From Desmodus rotundus (taxonomy: Eukaryota; Chordata; Mammalia; Chiroptera; Phyllostomidae): 64,000 bases of DNA. The stretch spans positions 10,707,342-10,771,341 of the forward strand of contig NC_071399.1 in NCBI RefSeq assembly GCF_022682495.2. Direction: 5' to 3'. The notes beneath the pieces were generated by a model. That model worked only from the letters and a program-made list of their open reading frames with translations. It had not been told where the DNA came from and did not search any database. Both the position numbers and the translations under genes were made by a program. How positions within the stretch are numbered: position 1 is the stretch's first letter; the number at the start of each line of letters is the position of its first letter. Below, piece by piece: positions 10,901-20,439 of this stretch.

Positions 10901-12150
10901 TTAGGACTTCCTTTCTGAACCCAAAGTCCCTGGAGTTACCAAAGTAATAACATAAAGATCAAGACCAATGTGGGCTTGATTTACATATGATACTTCCTAC
11001 TCCCATGATTCCATTGTGGTTCAAAAACCAGAGAAAGAGCATTTTTACTTATCGAAAAGGAGTGGTGGGGAGTATTATTAGAAAAAAATAGGAAGAATGA
11101 GTGCCCTGTGCAAACATGTCTATAATCCCAATTTGGTGGTTCTTCTGTACTGAGATTTCCTGTTCTTATCTTTTTGTAACTAGTTGGCATTTTTGCTACT
11201 ACTTAACACCTGTCCCTGAGGACGAGAAACTCTTGCTCTAACATTGAGGGTTAACTTTATACATGGGTCATATTTCAGCTCAAGAAAAGCTGGAAAGCAT
11301 CCCAAGATCATTCATGGAGTCTCTGCATGATGGATAAGAAATGCAGGCTGCAACCTGGCTGGGCAATTACCCTGTCTAGGAGAGTAATGGTTATTATCAA
11401 TATTAGCCTCATAAGCTATAGCTCCAAATCCCACTGCTTAATTGGGAAATCTAATCTAATTGGTTGTTACCTCCTTATTAAGTCAATATATAAGTATCAT
11501 TCTGAAGTAGGTCACTGAAGAATACTGCAACATTTAGATTGAAGAGAAGTTTGTCTACACTTGTTTCCTTACATTGATTTCCAGGCAAACACAGGTGGTC
11601 AATATATGTTTGTTGGTTAAATGAATGACAAAATAATGCATAAATCACAGCACAGCGGTGAATAGAAATAATTACATAGATATCTCAATGAGACACCACT
11701 AAAGCATAAGGCAACAGTTATTCAGATTTCAATTAAATTTGGTTTTACTTCTTCACTTGATTATTTGGCCTGTGAAGACAGGAGGAAGTTATTTTTATCT
11801 AGTTCACATTCAAGGTGCAATTCTTTTGTTTATATGCACCTTGTCTGACAGTCACATGCTATTTATTTATAGGTCTTATGTGTTAAAGTCATGTGAACCG
11901 CTACGTGGTCCCTAAACTATGTGAAATATACCATGAAATCTATCTTATCTTTCTCATTTCTATGACTACAAACTTCCAACTCAACATTTCTCTGAGAAAA
12001 TATTTATAGTATTCATACTTAACTATTAAAAAAATAACAGAATCCCTCAAAACTTTCAATCAACATCTTTTTAGTTGCAAATTTTCCAACAACAAAATCT
12101 TTTACTTAACAGATAATATTTTCAGGGTATTTTACCAAGTCACATGAACA
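10901..12150. other. Unique sequence with a short L2-like tail
   Basis: No gene was found. Near 11580-11630 the text 'ggtggtcaatatatgtttgt' and 'tggttaaatgaatgacaaaa' resembles an L2 3' end. The remainder is AT-rich and not recognised. Confidence 0.5.
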
Positions 12151-12159
12151 TACATTTTA

Positions 12160-12300
12160 CGGTTGAATCCTAGAGGTGGAAGGGATCTCACACAGTATCC
12201 AATTCAACTCCTTCACGTTTCAGGGAAACAAACTAACCACGGTAATATAAAGTATATTTCCTTAGGTCACCCTGCCAGCTAAAAAGCTAAATTTAGAATG
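12160..12300 (+). mobile_element. Ancient MIR/L3-like fragment
   Basis: The string 'ctagaggtggaagggatctc' with 'caattcaactccttcacgtt' and 'ccttaggtcaccctgccagc' follows a very old mammalian repeat (ggaagggacctt ... ccaacccctcattttacagatgaggaaa ... aaggtcacacagct). The exact family could not be decided by eye. Confidence 0.4.
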
Positions 12301-12599
12301 CTGCATTGCGAGGGAGGCTCATTTGTTATCACTATTTTTCCTTCCTTATTTTTGCCTTTGTCTACACAGCATTTTATAACAAGAACACACACAGTAACAT
12401 ATTAAATCATAAAAAAGTAGAAACGAATAAATTTAAATAAAAGTAGAAAACCAAATATACAAAAACAAACAATAAAATGCAGGCTGTAGAAGTTTACACA
12501 TTAGCTATCATTTGGGTTTAATATTTAATTTACTATAACCCCAGAGTCTCCGACCTCACCGGTTTGTGACTGAAAAATAAAGCCACATTTACTTTTAAT

Positions 12600-13470
12600 A
12601 TCTAATTTAGGATAGTATGAGGACCCACTAGCCTGATCTTACAAATGATATCCGGTCACACTGGCCATCAGCTATTTCTAAGAGGTCTCCAGAGTGGGAC
12701 GTGACCTTCCACGGACACAAGGGTCGTGGGCTTTTTGCTATTCCACCCGGAGAGTAGGATGTGTTTTACCTTAGCTGCCCACAGCACAATGGGGACTGGA
12801 TGAAAATTTTGAGTAAAAATTTCTCCATTTTTTGAATAACAAAGGGAATTACAGAGGATAACACTTAGCTGTTAGAAGGCTCCGAAGGGTCACAGAATGG
12901 CCCTCACAGGCCAGCACTCAGCCTTAATCCTGTCCCGCCTCCTCTCCAGGGGCGAAGTGGCTACTCTTCACCACCGCAAATGTGTCAGGAATTCCTGTGT
13001 CTTGGATCCTAGAATTCAGGCCAAAAGAGACTCATAGGCCCTAAAAGAGAAGGAAGCTTCTCTCTCTTTAGCCTCAGGACTGCTTCCCCAGTTCTTGTCT
13101 TCCCCTCCAGTGTTGATACCCAGTTCTAGGATGGGCCCCATCTTCACGCGCAGGATGACGTTGTTCCCAATGGCCACGAGACCACCGCACAAGTCTTCAC
13201 TAGTGCATTTCCCAAGTCCGCTTGACCAAGGCTCATTACCATGTGGGGGACATTACATACCTGGATAGCACGGGGTAATACCAAACTTACCACGGTTTGG
13301 TTTCATATTCTTTATATTGATACTAATCATTTAAGAAAAGTTACAATCTAATCACGCCCAAGGTATCTTTCTCAGATGCCTTACAGCAAGAGCAATGTTG
13401 TATTACCTAATTCATGTAAATAGAGAAAAATATTATTTTTTTAACAGAAATGGATGCAGCTATGTCATTA
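12600..13470. other. GC-richer unique block, no supported gene
   Basis: This block is less AT-rich than its surroundings. On the minus strand an open stretch runs from about 13250 to 13030 and includes 'VAIGNNVILRVKMGPILELG'. It reads like protein but lacks a start, splice sites or a recognisable family. It may be a pseudogene scrap or chance. Nothing else was recognised. Confidence 0.4.
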
Positions 13471-13479
13471 GGTACATGG

Positions 13480-13678
13480 ATTTAAATATTTTATTTCTTT
13501 ATTCTTAGAGAGAGGGGAAGTAGGTAGAAAGAGAGGGAGAGAAACATGGATTGGTTGCCTTGTCCCCAAAAGGGGACCTGGCCTGTAAACCAGGTATGTG
13601 CCCTGACTGGGAATAGAACAGGTGACCTTTCTGATTGCAGGATGATGCCCAACCCACTGAGCCACACCAGTCAGGGCT
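13480..13678 (-). mobile_element. VES SINE (bat tRNA-derived), antisense
   Basis: Read on the minus strand the element starts at 'agccctgactggtgtggctc'. It has a Pol III A-box-like 'tggctcagtggg', a B-box region around 'ggtcacctgttctattccca', the conserved 'ggcacatacctggtttacag' block, and ends in an A-rich 'aaagaataaagaaataaa' tail. This is the layout of the VES SINE of yangochiropteran bats. The overlapping open frames are spurious. Confidence 0.85.
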
Positions 13679-13679
13679 A

Positions 13680-14700
13680 ATACGTGCATGGTAGCATATT
13701 AGCAGGTTTAAAGCCGAGATTTGAGGTAATGAGACCCAATGGCTGTGTCTTGGTGGGCTTGCAAGGAAACACAGTGTTCCTGTAGGGCAGGAAAGGAGGC
13801 AGCTGCATGGGCGCAGCCGAGAGAGTGGTATCCCTGGCAGTCGGCAGTGAGAGTGCCGATCCAGCGAGCCTGAAGGGACGAGCATCAAGGTGGAAGGGCC
13901 CTGTGACTAACTGCCTGCTTCAGCATTTCGCACGTTCCAGGAACTTGCACTCACTACGCAGTTCCTGCTGCCTGGGGTAGAAGAGCCCTGTGTACCTACG
14001 ATAGTGACAAGGTCAAAGGACTATGAAGGCCACACGCAAATTCTCAGGACTAAATTACCTTATGACACACAGGTCTACATTTTCTTGGTCTGAATCGCTA
14101 TAGAAAAAAGCACTCTTTCTGGGGAAGATTTGAAATTAAACAACTTCTTCCATTTGTGTTTATTTTAAGTACATGAAATTTGATGGAATGCTTTATAACA
14201 GAAGCACAGTAACTAGCAGACTGGTTGATAAGTTTCATGATTATCACTATAGGAAAGTCTAGAGTCCATAAATGAGAAATTGTCATTTTTATGAGACACG
14301 AATTTTGAAACATTAAATCACTATTTTCCAGTCTATAATCATTAATCAATTGCTTAATTAATAAATAACCTTTTAAATGGTTTGGCCTTCACTAGTTAGA
14401 GTCACTTATGCAAATGGGACATATTAATGTCAAATTAAAGCTGATGTATAAGTAGTTATGAATCATTTGATAGATTATAACAGTTCTTTTGTAATATTCT
14501 GAAGCACTCATTGCACTGAGCAGCCTATTATTGTTAGAGTTTTTGCATAATGCTTTAGTTAACACATGGGCTATTTTAAAAATCAAGTGCTTTTGCTCTC
14601 ATTGTCCTTGGAATTGATGGTGACATCCTATGTACGAGGGGGTTTGCCTTACTTCCTATCACTCCCTTGATTTTACTACTTGATCATATGCAATGTAAAT
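13680..14700. other. Unique sequence, no gene seen
   Basis: 13700-13990 is GC-richer and the rest is AT-rich. Short minus-strand frames at 14098-14349 and 14392-14586 show no known motif. No repeat was recognised. Confidence 0.5.
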
Positions 14701-14706
14701 GAAATT

Positions 14707-14905
14707 TTTTAAAATTTTATTTATTGATTTTACAGAGACAGAAAGAAAAGAAGAGAGAGAGAGAGAGAGAGAAATGTCAATTCGTTGCTCCACTTATTTG
14801 TGCATTCACTGTTGCTTCTTGGATGTGTCCTGACTGGGGATCGAACCTACGATCTTGGTGTATTGGGATAATGCTCCAACAAACCGAGCTACCTGGACGG
14901 GGATT
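14707..14905 (-). mobile_element. Older bat tRNA-derived SINE, antisense
   Basis: The + strand contains 'ttttatttattgattttaca', a (ga)n run, 'cgttgctccacttatttgtg', 'gtgtcctgactggggatcga' and 'aaaccgagctacctggacgg'. These are the complement of a tRNA-headed SINE with A-box 'gagctcggtttg'-like and B-box 'ggttcgatcccc'-like pieces. It differs from the VES copies at 13480 and 45259 in its body ('tgcattcactgttgcttctt') and is probably an older relative in bats. Confidence 0.75.
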
Positions 14906-16735
14906 CAAAGTTATTTTTTAAAAACTCTTTGGTTTAGGAGAGGAAAATGTACTTAATGTAGCCTGTCCAGTTGGAATCTGCCTTTTAGGAAGCAGAAAAT
15001 AAGTTGTTTGCTAGAATTTGTAACTTTCTGTGGTTGGTATTCTATGGCAGTAAATGTCAAGGTGCCACTCAAAGCAATGAACTTAATAACCACACACCAG
15101 TGATTGCATCAGCTCTGGTAACATTACAGATGAAACTCAGGCTGCAAAGAACAGTGTCTCTGCTTTTAGTTGTTGTTGTTGTTAGAAATGGAAGACCCAC
15201 TAAAATCCACAAGCTGGGTAGGTGGTAGCCACTGACCCTAGAGGACCCCTTTGTATTATCCCGATGAGGTTGTTACAGAATTTGTAATTCAATGATGAAA
15301 AGTAATCGATAGACCCATTGCACTTCAGAAAAGGATGGGGTGAAATATGAATTCGTTGTTAGATGTCAATATTTTTCTCGACAGTTAAAATGCTTCTATG
15401 GTTATTTCAGCTCTCGTAAAAAAAAGTGTAGTGCTAACATTTCCTTTACTTTCTAAATTCTTTATGACAAATGTAATTTAGGCATGCATAAAAGTGATAG
15501 AAGTTAATGAGGATATCGAATCTCCTTTATTTTAAAATGTTGTGTCCTTCTCATATCTTCTTCTCATTTGCAGTCACTTAAGATAACAATTATCTTTCTC
15601 ATGACATTTCAACTATTTTTAAAAATCATTCAATCTTTGTAGCGACATAATTTTCTTAAACTTGGGTAATATACAAAACATTGAGTTACAATACTAATTA
15701 GAAAAATAAAATTATTCTAATTATGGTTACTGAATGTGTAAAGAGATGTTATATTGCTTCTTTGGCATTTGTTAACCTTTAAATTTTCTATGTTCCATAT
15801 ATAGTATGTTAAGTAGTTCATGTCTCAGATTATACAGATAGATTTCAATACCTTTGTTTCTTTTTTGTCTGTTTGATATATCATTGAACATACATCATGT
15901 GAAGGGTATGTAAATCTCACATGTCCAATATCTTACAACCTCAGCTTCTCATACCTCTTTTAACAGCTTGAATAATTTCTCCATTTGTGAGCATATCCTT
16001 CAATGTTTGTCTTTGTATTGCAAATCCTTTTAAAACTTTGAAGGACTGAGTATATTTTTAAAATTTTGTAGTTAATGGACTATTGGGTGGATAGAAAATT
16101 TTAACGTAAATGATTTTCCTTCAAAACTGTAAAAATGGTTTTTGTTATCTTTCTGCATTCAGTATGTTGGTTTGTTCACTTATAGGTGACTTTTCTTTCC
16201 ATCTGGAAACTTTTTGAAGTTAGTTGTTGCATATGATCGTCTTAAATTTTCTAATCATTTATCTGCCTATCCTTGCTTTCTTTCCATTGTTTGCTCTTTT
16301 CCTTGAGGTCATCCATCTCTCTTTAGGTCTTGAAAATTAATTTCCTATACATTTTTTGTTTTTAGTTTTCTCTTTTTGAGATGCTTGTAATCTAGATGTT
16401 GACACATTTCTTTCCAGTCCTTATGTCCCTTACGTTTTCTACTATTTCTCCCCTTGGTCCTTGACTCTTGCTCTCTGGGGCGTTCCTGTACTTGGCTTTT
16501 AGCACACTAAATTATCAGCTATGTCTGTCCTATCCTTTATCTGAATCATTTTTTCTTCATTTCAACTCATATTTTTCCTATTTAGTATTTTTACTAGGTC
16601 TTGTGCTGTTTGGCTGTTGTTTTATATTACTATTATCTTCTCTATTTTTGAAAGATATTCATTATGCTTAGTTTACATTCTTGGTCCATCTGTTCCCATA
16701 ATTATGTTTCTGATGCATTTATTCTCTCAAGGCTC
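14906..16735. other. AT-rich sequence, possible very old LINE remnants
   Basis: No gene was found. 15950-16730 is T-rich and vaguely resembles the complement of an ancient L1/HAL1 ('gttggtttgttcacttatag', 'gtgactttt'), but the match is too weak to name. A short (gtt)n run lies near 15170. Confidence 0.4.
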
Positions 16736-16739
16736 AGCC

Positions 16740-17590
16740 TCTGGACCTCTTTGCTTTTTATCTACAGTCTTTCTCTGGTGATCCCACACTGTTTAACGGC
16801 TTTAAATATGATTTTATTGTGATGACTCCCAAACTAATATATCTAGACCCTTTCTACTGAGTTCTAGGCTCAGATATCCACCTGCCTACTTGAATCTCCA
16901 TTTGGCTATATAATAGGCATCTTCAAATTCAATGTCCCAGGCTAAAATCCACACCCTTTCCAATACACCAGCTCTTTCTGTAATCCTTTCCATTTTAATT
17001 AAGATGTTCTACTCTTTCACTTGTTTAGACCCAAAATCGTCCTATCTACTGTATTCTTGACTCTTTTCTTACTCACACACCTTACACCCAGTATATCAAA
17101 AATATATTGTGTCACCTCTACTCCCTCATCGCGGCCTAAACCACCATCTTTTTCTGGGATTATTGCAATAGCCTGTTTTCTGGTGTTGTCCTCTTCTACT
17201 CAACACAGAAGAAGAAGTGATCCTGTTAGAATGTAAGCCAATCTTCTGCTCAGAATGTTCTGATAACTTCCCATCTTGCTCATGGTAATAGTCGAAGACC
17301 TAACTGTGACCTCTTGGGTTCTACTTCATGCTTAGAGCCCTTGCACTCCTGCCTCAGCTCTGCGACCTCGCCTTCTACCCCTCTCTCTTACTCACTCTCT
17401 TCTGACAACCACAGTGATCTTCTCGTACTTCCTTAAATAGGCCAACTTCGTGTAGGAGATGATTTCAAAATACCTTTGTCCCGAGGCCTTGTGTTTTCTT
17501 ACTCACCCTCACTAAAATTCCACATTGCCAGCCATTTCACTCATATATCACTCCTCCCTAATTGATTTTTTCCTCTTTAGTAACCATAAC
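16740..17590 (+). mobile_element. L2 LINE, long fragment (sense)
   Basis: Landmarks of the L2 3' half occur in order: 'tgcctacttgaatctccatt', 'taataggcatcttcaaattc', 'gactcttttcttactcacac', 'gggattattgcaatagcctg' (near 17157-17176) and 'actcaacacagaagaagaag'. This places it in the reverse-transcriptase C-terminal region through to the 3' end. The frame is thoroughly broken. The 71-codon open frame at 17021-17236 is a leftover of this element. Confidence 0.8.
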
Positions 17591-17599
17591 TACCTAGTA

Positions 17600-17922
17600 T
17601 TATATTTATTTATTTTATTTTTCAATTAAGGTATTATTTATATATAGCAAAATTATCTCTTTTTAGGGTACACTTCTGTGCATTTTGACAGATGTTGAGA
17701 GTAGTAGAAGAACCACCATCATAATAGTGATGTAAAACAGTTCCATCACCCCCAAATTCCTCCATTCCAGCACTCCCCAACCCCTGGCAACCACTGATCT
17801 GTTATATCACCTTTACCAGAATGGCATGTACCTGGGATCATACTGAATGTCACTTTTTGATTTTCTTTCACTTATTATAATGTGTATCTCAGTTCTTTCT
17901 ATCGCTGAGCAGTATTGCCTTG
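17600..17922 (-). mobile_element. Old L1 (antisense), part 1 of an interrupted copy
   Basis: The + strand resembles the complement of an old L1 3' region, with 'gtacacttctgtgcattttg', 'ccccaacccctggcaaccac' and 'tgggatcatactgaatgtca' ending at '...ctgagcagtattgcct'. The matching continuation ('tctggctgtgccacacttta') resumes only after a 469-bp insertion, which shows that the L1 predates that insertion. Confidence 0.75.
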
Positions 17923-18391
17923 TGTAACAGAGTGAAATGGTTCCTCTCTTTGGTGGCCATCAGGCTTATAGCCCCTCCTGTAGATATGCTAATTAACTAG
18001 AGGAATTCTGCCTTCAGCTAGAGCAGCCCTTTGTCAGTGAAGCAGAGGGGAAATATGCACCAGGTAATGACTCCAGAACTGGACTCAGATAGTGGGGGTG
18101 GACCAGGAGCAAAGGGATTCAGAAACTTCCCATTTTCCCTGGACCCCTTTTCATCACCTGGATGTCTATAGTCTGCTCCGGCCTCTTCACCTCACCCATC
18201 TGCACCCGTGTCTTGATACATGAGATGCCTGAATGTTGAGCTCTGTTACAGTGGCTTTGAGAATTAGACCTCCCATTTTCTCAAGCTAAGCCTTCTGGAT
18301 CAATAAACTTTTTCTTGCTCCTAAATCCTGATCTACTGAATATAGGCATTTCTTTTGAGCCATTGGGTACACAAATATTGTACCTGTAACA
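17923..18391 (+). mobile_element. Solo LTR of an endogenous retrovirus, with 4-bp target duplication
   Basis: This 469-bp element begins 'tgtaacag' and ends 'cctgtaaca', giving the retroviral TG...CA ends. It sits inside an antisense L1 whose sequence is continuous across it. The flanks are 'cttg' (17919-17922) and 'attg' (18392-18395). The L1 relative reads 'attg' here, so this is a 4-bp duplication with one later change. A polyadenylation signal AATAAA lies at 18302-18307, followed by a T-rich 'ctttttcttgctcc', the layout of an R/U5 region. A 4-bp duplication and this layout suggest a class I (gamma-like) retrovirus. No gag, pol or env sequence is present, so it is a recombined solo LTR with no protein capacity. 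I cannot name the family. Confidence 0.75.
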
Positions 18392-18611
18392 ATTGTCTGG
18401 CTGTGCCACACTTTACTTATTCATTCCCCATTTGAGAGACATTTGAGTTCTTTCCATTGTTTTGTGATTATTAAAAAATTCGTGTTTACATACAGATTTC
18501 TATGGATTAAGTTTTAATTACTCTTGAGTAAATATCTAGGCATAGGATCACTTGATCATGTAGTAGGTATATGTTTAACTTCCTAAGAAATTACTAGACT
18601 CTTAGTCAATG
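18392..18611 (-). mobile_element. Old L1 (antisense), part 2
   Basis: This continues the interrupted L1. 'tctggctgtgccacacttta', 'tgagagacatttgagttctt' and 'ggatcacttgatcatgtagt' are in the order expected for the complement of an old L1 3' region. It is bounded on both sides by LTR insertions. Confidence 0.75.
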
Positions 18612-19300
18612 TGTTGCCAGAGAAAATGGGTTCTTGCGGTGTCCCCAGAAAAGAATTTCAAAGGCCACACCCATGGGAGAAGTTTAAATGTAGTGGCAGA
18701 ATTTATTGGGGTTGAAGGAAATAATATGCCCTCAGGGATGTAGAGGGTGGGCAGGCTCTAGCAGCAACTGCTCTGAGACCCCTGATAATCCTCCATGTAT
18801 TTTCTTGGTTTCAGGGAACGAGCAGGTTTGTTATTCAAACTACCCAACCTACTTCCTGGGTTTTTCCCAGCTTGTGCTGGGCCCTCCCCATATCTGATCT
18901 CTTTCCTAGATATTCTGGGGTTTCACGCCCTTATCCTATCTGATCCTTTTCCCAGATTTTCCTAGGCTAGATTGCTCCCCTTTATGTTGCCGTTTTGGTT
19001 CCTAATGTGCACGTCTGAAAGTTCTGCTTAGTCATCTGGTTTCTACTGCACAAGTGCCTAGCAAGGAATTTCCTCTACCATTTTATCCCTCTCCCTGGTA
19101 ACCCAGGACAAGAGGCAGAGTGTTCCCTGGGGAGATTGGAAAGCTGGTACTTCCTACCTGCTTGGTGATGATGTCCCTTTGGTGGAAGATGTGGCTGTCC
19201 CCTGGGAAACCTGAGAATTCTGCAGCTTTCTAGTTCATCGGGCTTAATGTCTGATTCTATTTGGCTCCTTCTTTTATTAATAACTAACTAGTTACCTACA
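18612..19300 (-). mobile_element. Solo LTR-like element, opposite orientation
   Basis: This 689-bp element has ends 'tgttgccag' and 'acctaca' on the + strand, which are TG...CA on either strand. On the minus strand there is an AATAAA (complement at 18702-18707) followed by 'ttctgccactacatttaaac'. A 'cggtgtccccagaaaaga' block on the + strand lies close to the end. This suggests a minus-strand U3-R-U5 order, and a TATA-like 'gataaaat' lies near 19080-19090. The L1 resumes right after it. The flanks 'aatg' and 'cgaa' do not match, so no target duplication is visible. No internal viral genes are present. Confidence 0.6.
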
Positions 19301-19794
19301 CGAACAAAAGTAGTGTACCATCTTGCATGTCCATCAACAATGTATAAGAGTTAAGAGTTTCAGTTATTCTGCATCTTCATCACCAAATGGAACTTTAGGC
19401 TTAATTATCTTGCCATTCAAATTGGTATTTAGTGACAACTCATTATTTAAATTTGCATTTATCTAATCACTGAGCATCTTTTCAAGAGCTTGTTTGCCAT
19501 TCTAATATCTTTCTTGGTGAAGTATTTATTCAGATAGTTTGTCTAATTTTTAATTAGAGGGGTTTTTAAATTAAGTTTTATAAGTTCTTCATCTATTCTG
19601 GATACAAATCCTCTACTTGATAAATAAATGATTTTTAAACATAATTTCCCAGTGTATAGTTTGCATTTTATTTTCTTAGTATTTGTCAAAGAACAAAAAT
19701 ACTTAATTTTGATAAAGCTCATGTATCAATATTTTATGGATTCCATTTGAGTTAAACCAAAGAAATCTATGTATTTACATTTATCTCTATATAT
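19301..19794 (-). mobile_element. Old L1 (antisense), part 3
   Basis: The L1 complement resumes with 'agtgtaccatcttgcatgtc', 'atcaacaatgtataagagtt' and later 'agttcttcatctattctgga', 'tacaaatcctctacttgata'. These are recognised landmarks of mammalian L1 3' regions. It ends where an MLT2-like fragment begins. Confidence 0.75.
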
Positions 19795-20000
19795 TTTTTC
19801 TCAGTCTCTGCCTCTTGCTCTCATGTGGAACACAGGAGAGATTTATTGTAAGAAATTGGCTTATATAATTGTGGAGACTGGCTAAGCTGATTCACAATGT
19901 GCAGGGCAGGCAGTTATAAGGATGAAGACCATGAACAGTGTTGACTCCAGGGGCATGGCTGACAGCTGTCTCCCACAGACAGAGTTTTTTCTCTCCAACT
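19795..20000 (-). mobile_element. MLT2-type LTR fragment (antisense)
   Basis: 'gagagatttattgtaagaaa', 'ttggcttatataattgtgga' and 'gactggctaagctgattcac' match the second quarter of the antisense MLT2 LTR, as also seen at 60340-60390. Both LTR ends are missing or diverged. It separates two L1 segments. Confidence 0.5.
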
Positions 20001-20009
20001 GTTCATTGC

Positions 20010-20285
20010 TAATACGGAGAAATCTGATTGGCATTTGTATATTGACCTTGTGTTCTCCACCCTTACTAAATTCACTTATTTGTTCTAAGAGGGTTTTGTG
20101 TTGTTTTTGTAGTTTCTTTGGAATTTGCAACAAAGATAATCATGCTGCCTACAAAAAATGACAGTTTTACTTCTTCCTTTCTAATGTAAATGTCTTCTGC
20201 TCCTTTTCTTTACTCATTACACTAGCTAAGACCTCCATTATGATGCTAATTCAGAGCGGTCTGAGTGTGCAACCTTGATGTTGTT
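20010..20285 (-). mobile_element. L1 ORF2 internal fragment (antisense)
   Basis: 'tttgtatattgaccttgtgt', 'tactaaattcacttatttgt' and 'gacagttttacttcttcctt' followed by 'ctaatgtaaatgtcttctgc' are the complement of the L1 reverse-transcriptase coding region. Relative to the previous L1 segment this lies further 5' in L1. There was therefore either an internal deletion or a separate insertion. The frame is broken. Confidence 0.75.
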
Positions 20286-20439
20286 ATTTATCCCACTTAT
20301 TGACTTCCCCTACTCCATGTCAATGTCAGGCCGGGCATGAAGGTAGAGCTATCTCTCTGTATGATTTTCTGCTTTATTGTCAATGCCAATAATAATGCAC
20401 TAGTAAAGTACGCACTTAATAAATATTTGGTTAACAAAT

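Noticed and set aside
17021..17236. 71-codon plus-strand frame
   Set aside because: It is a leftover of L2 sequence; the frame does not follow the L2 protein over its whole length.
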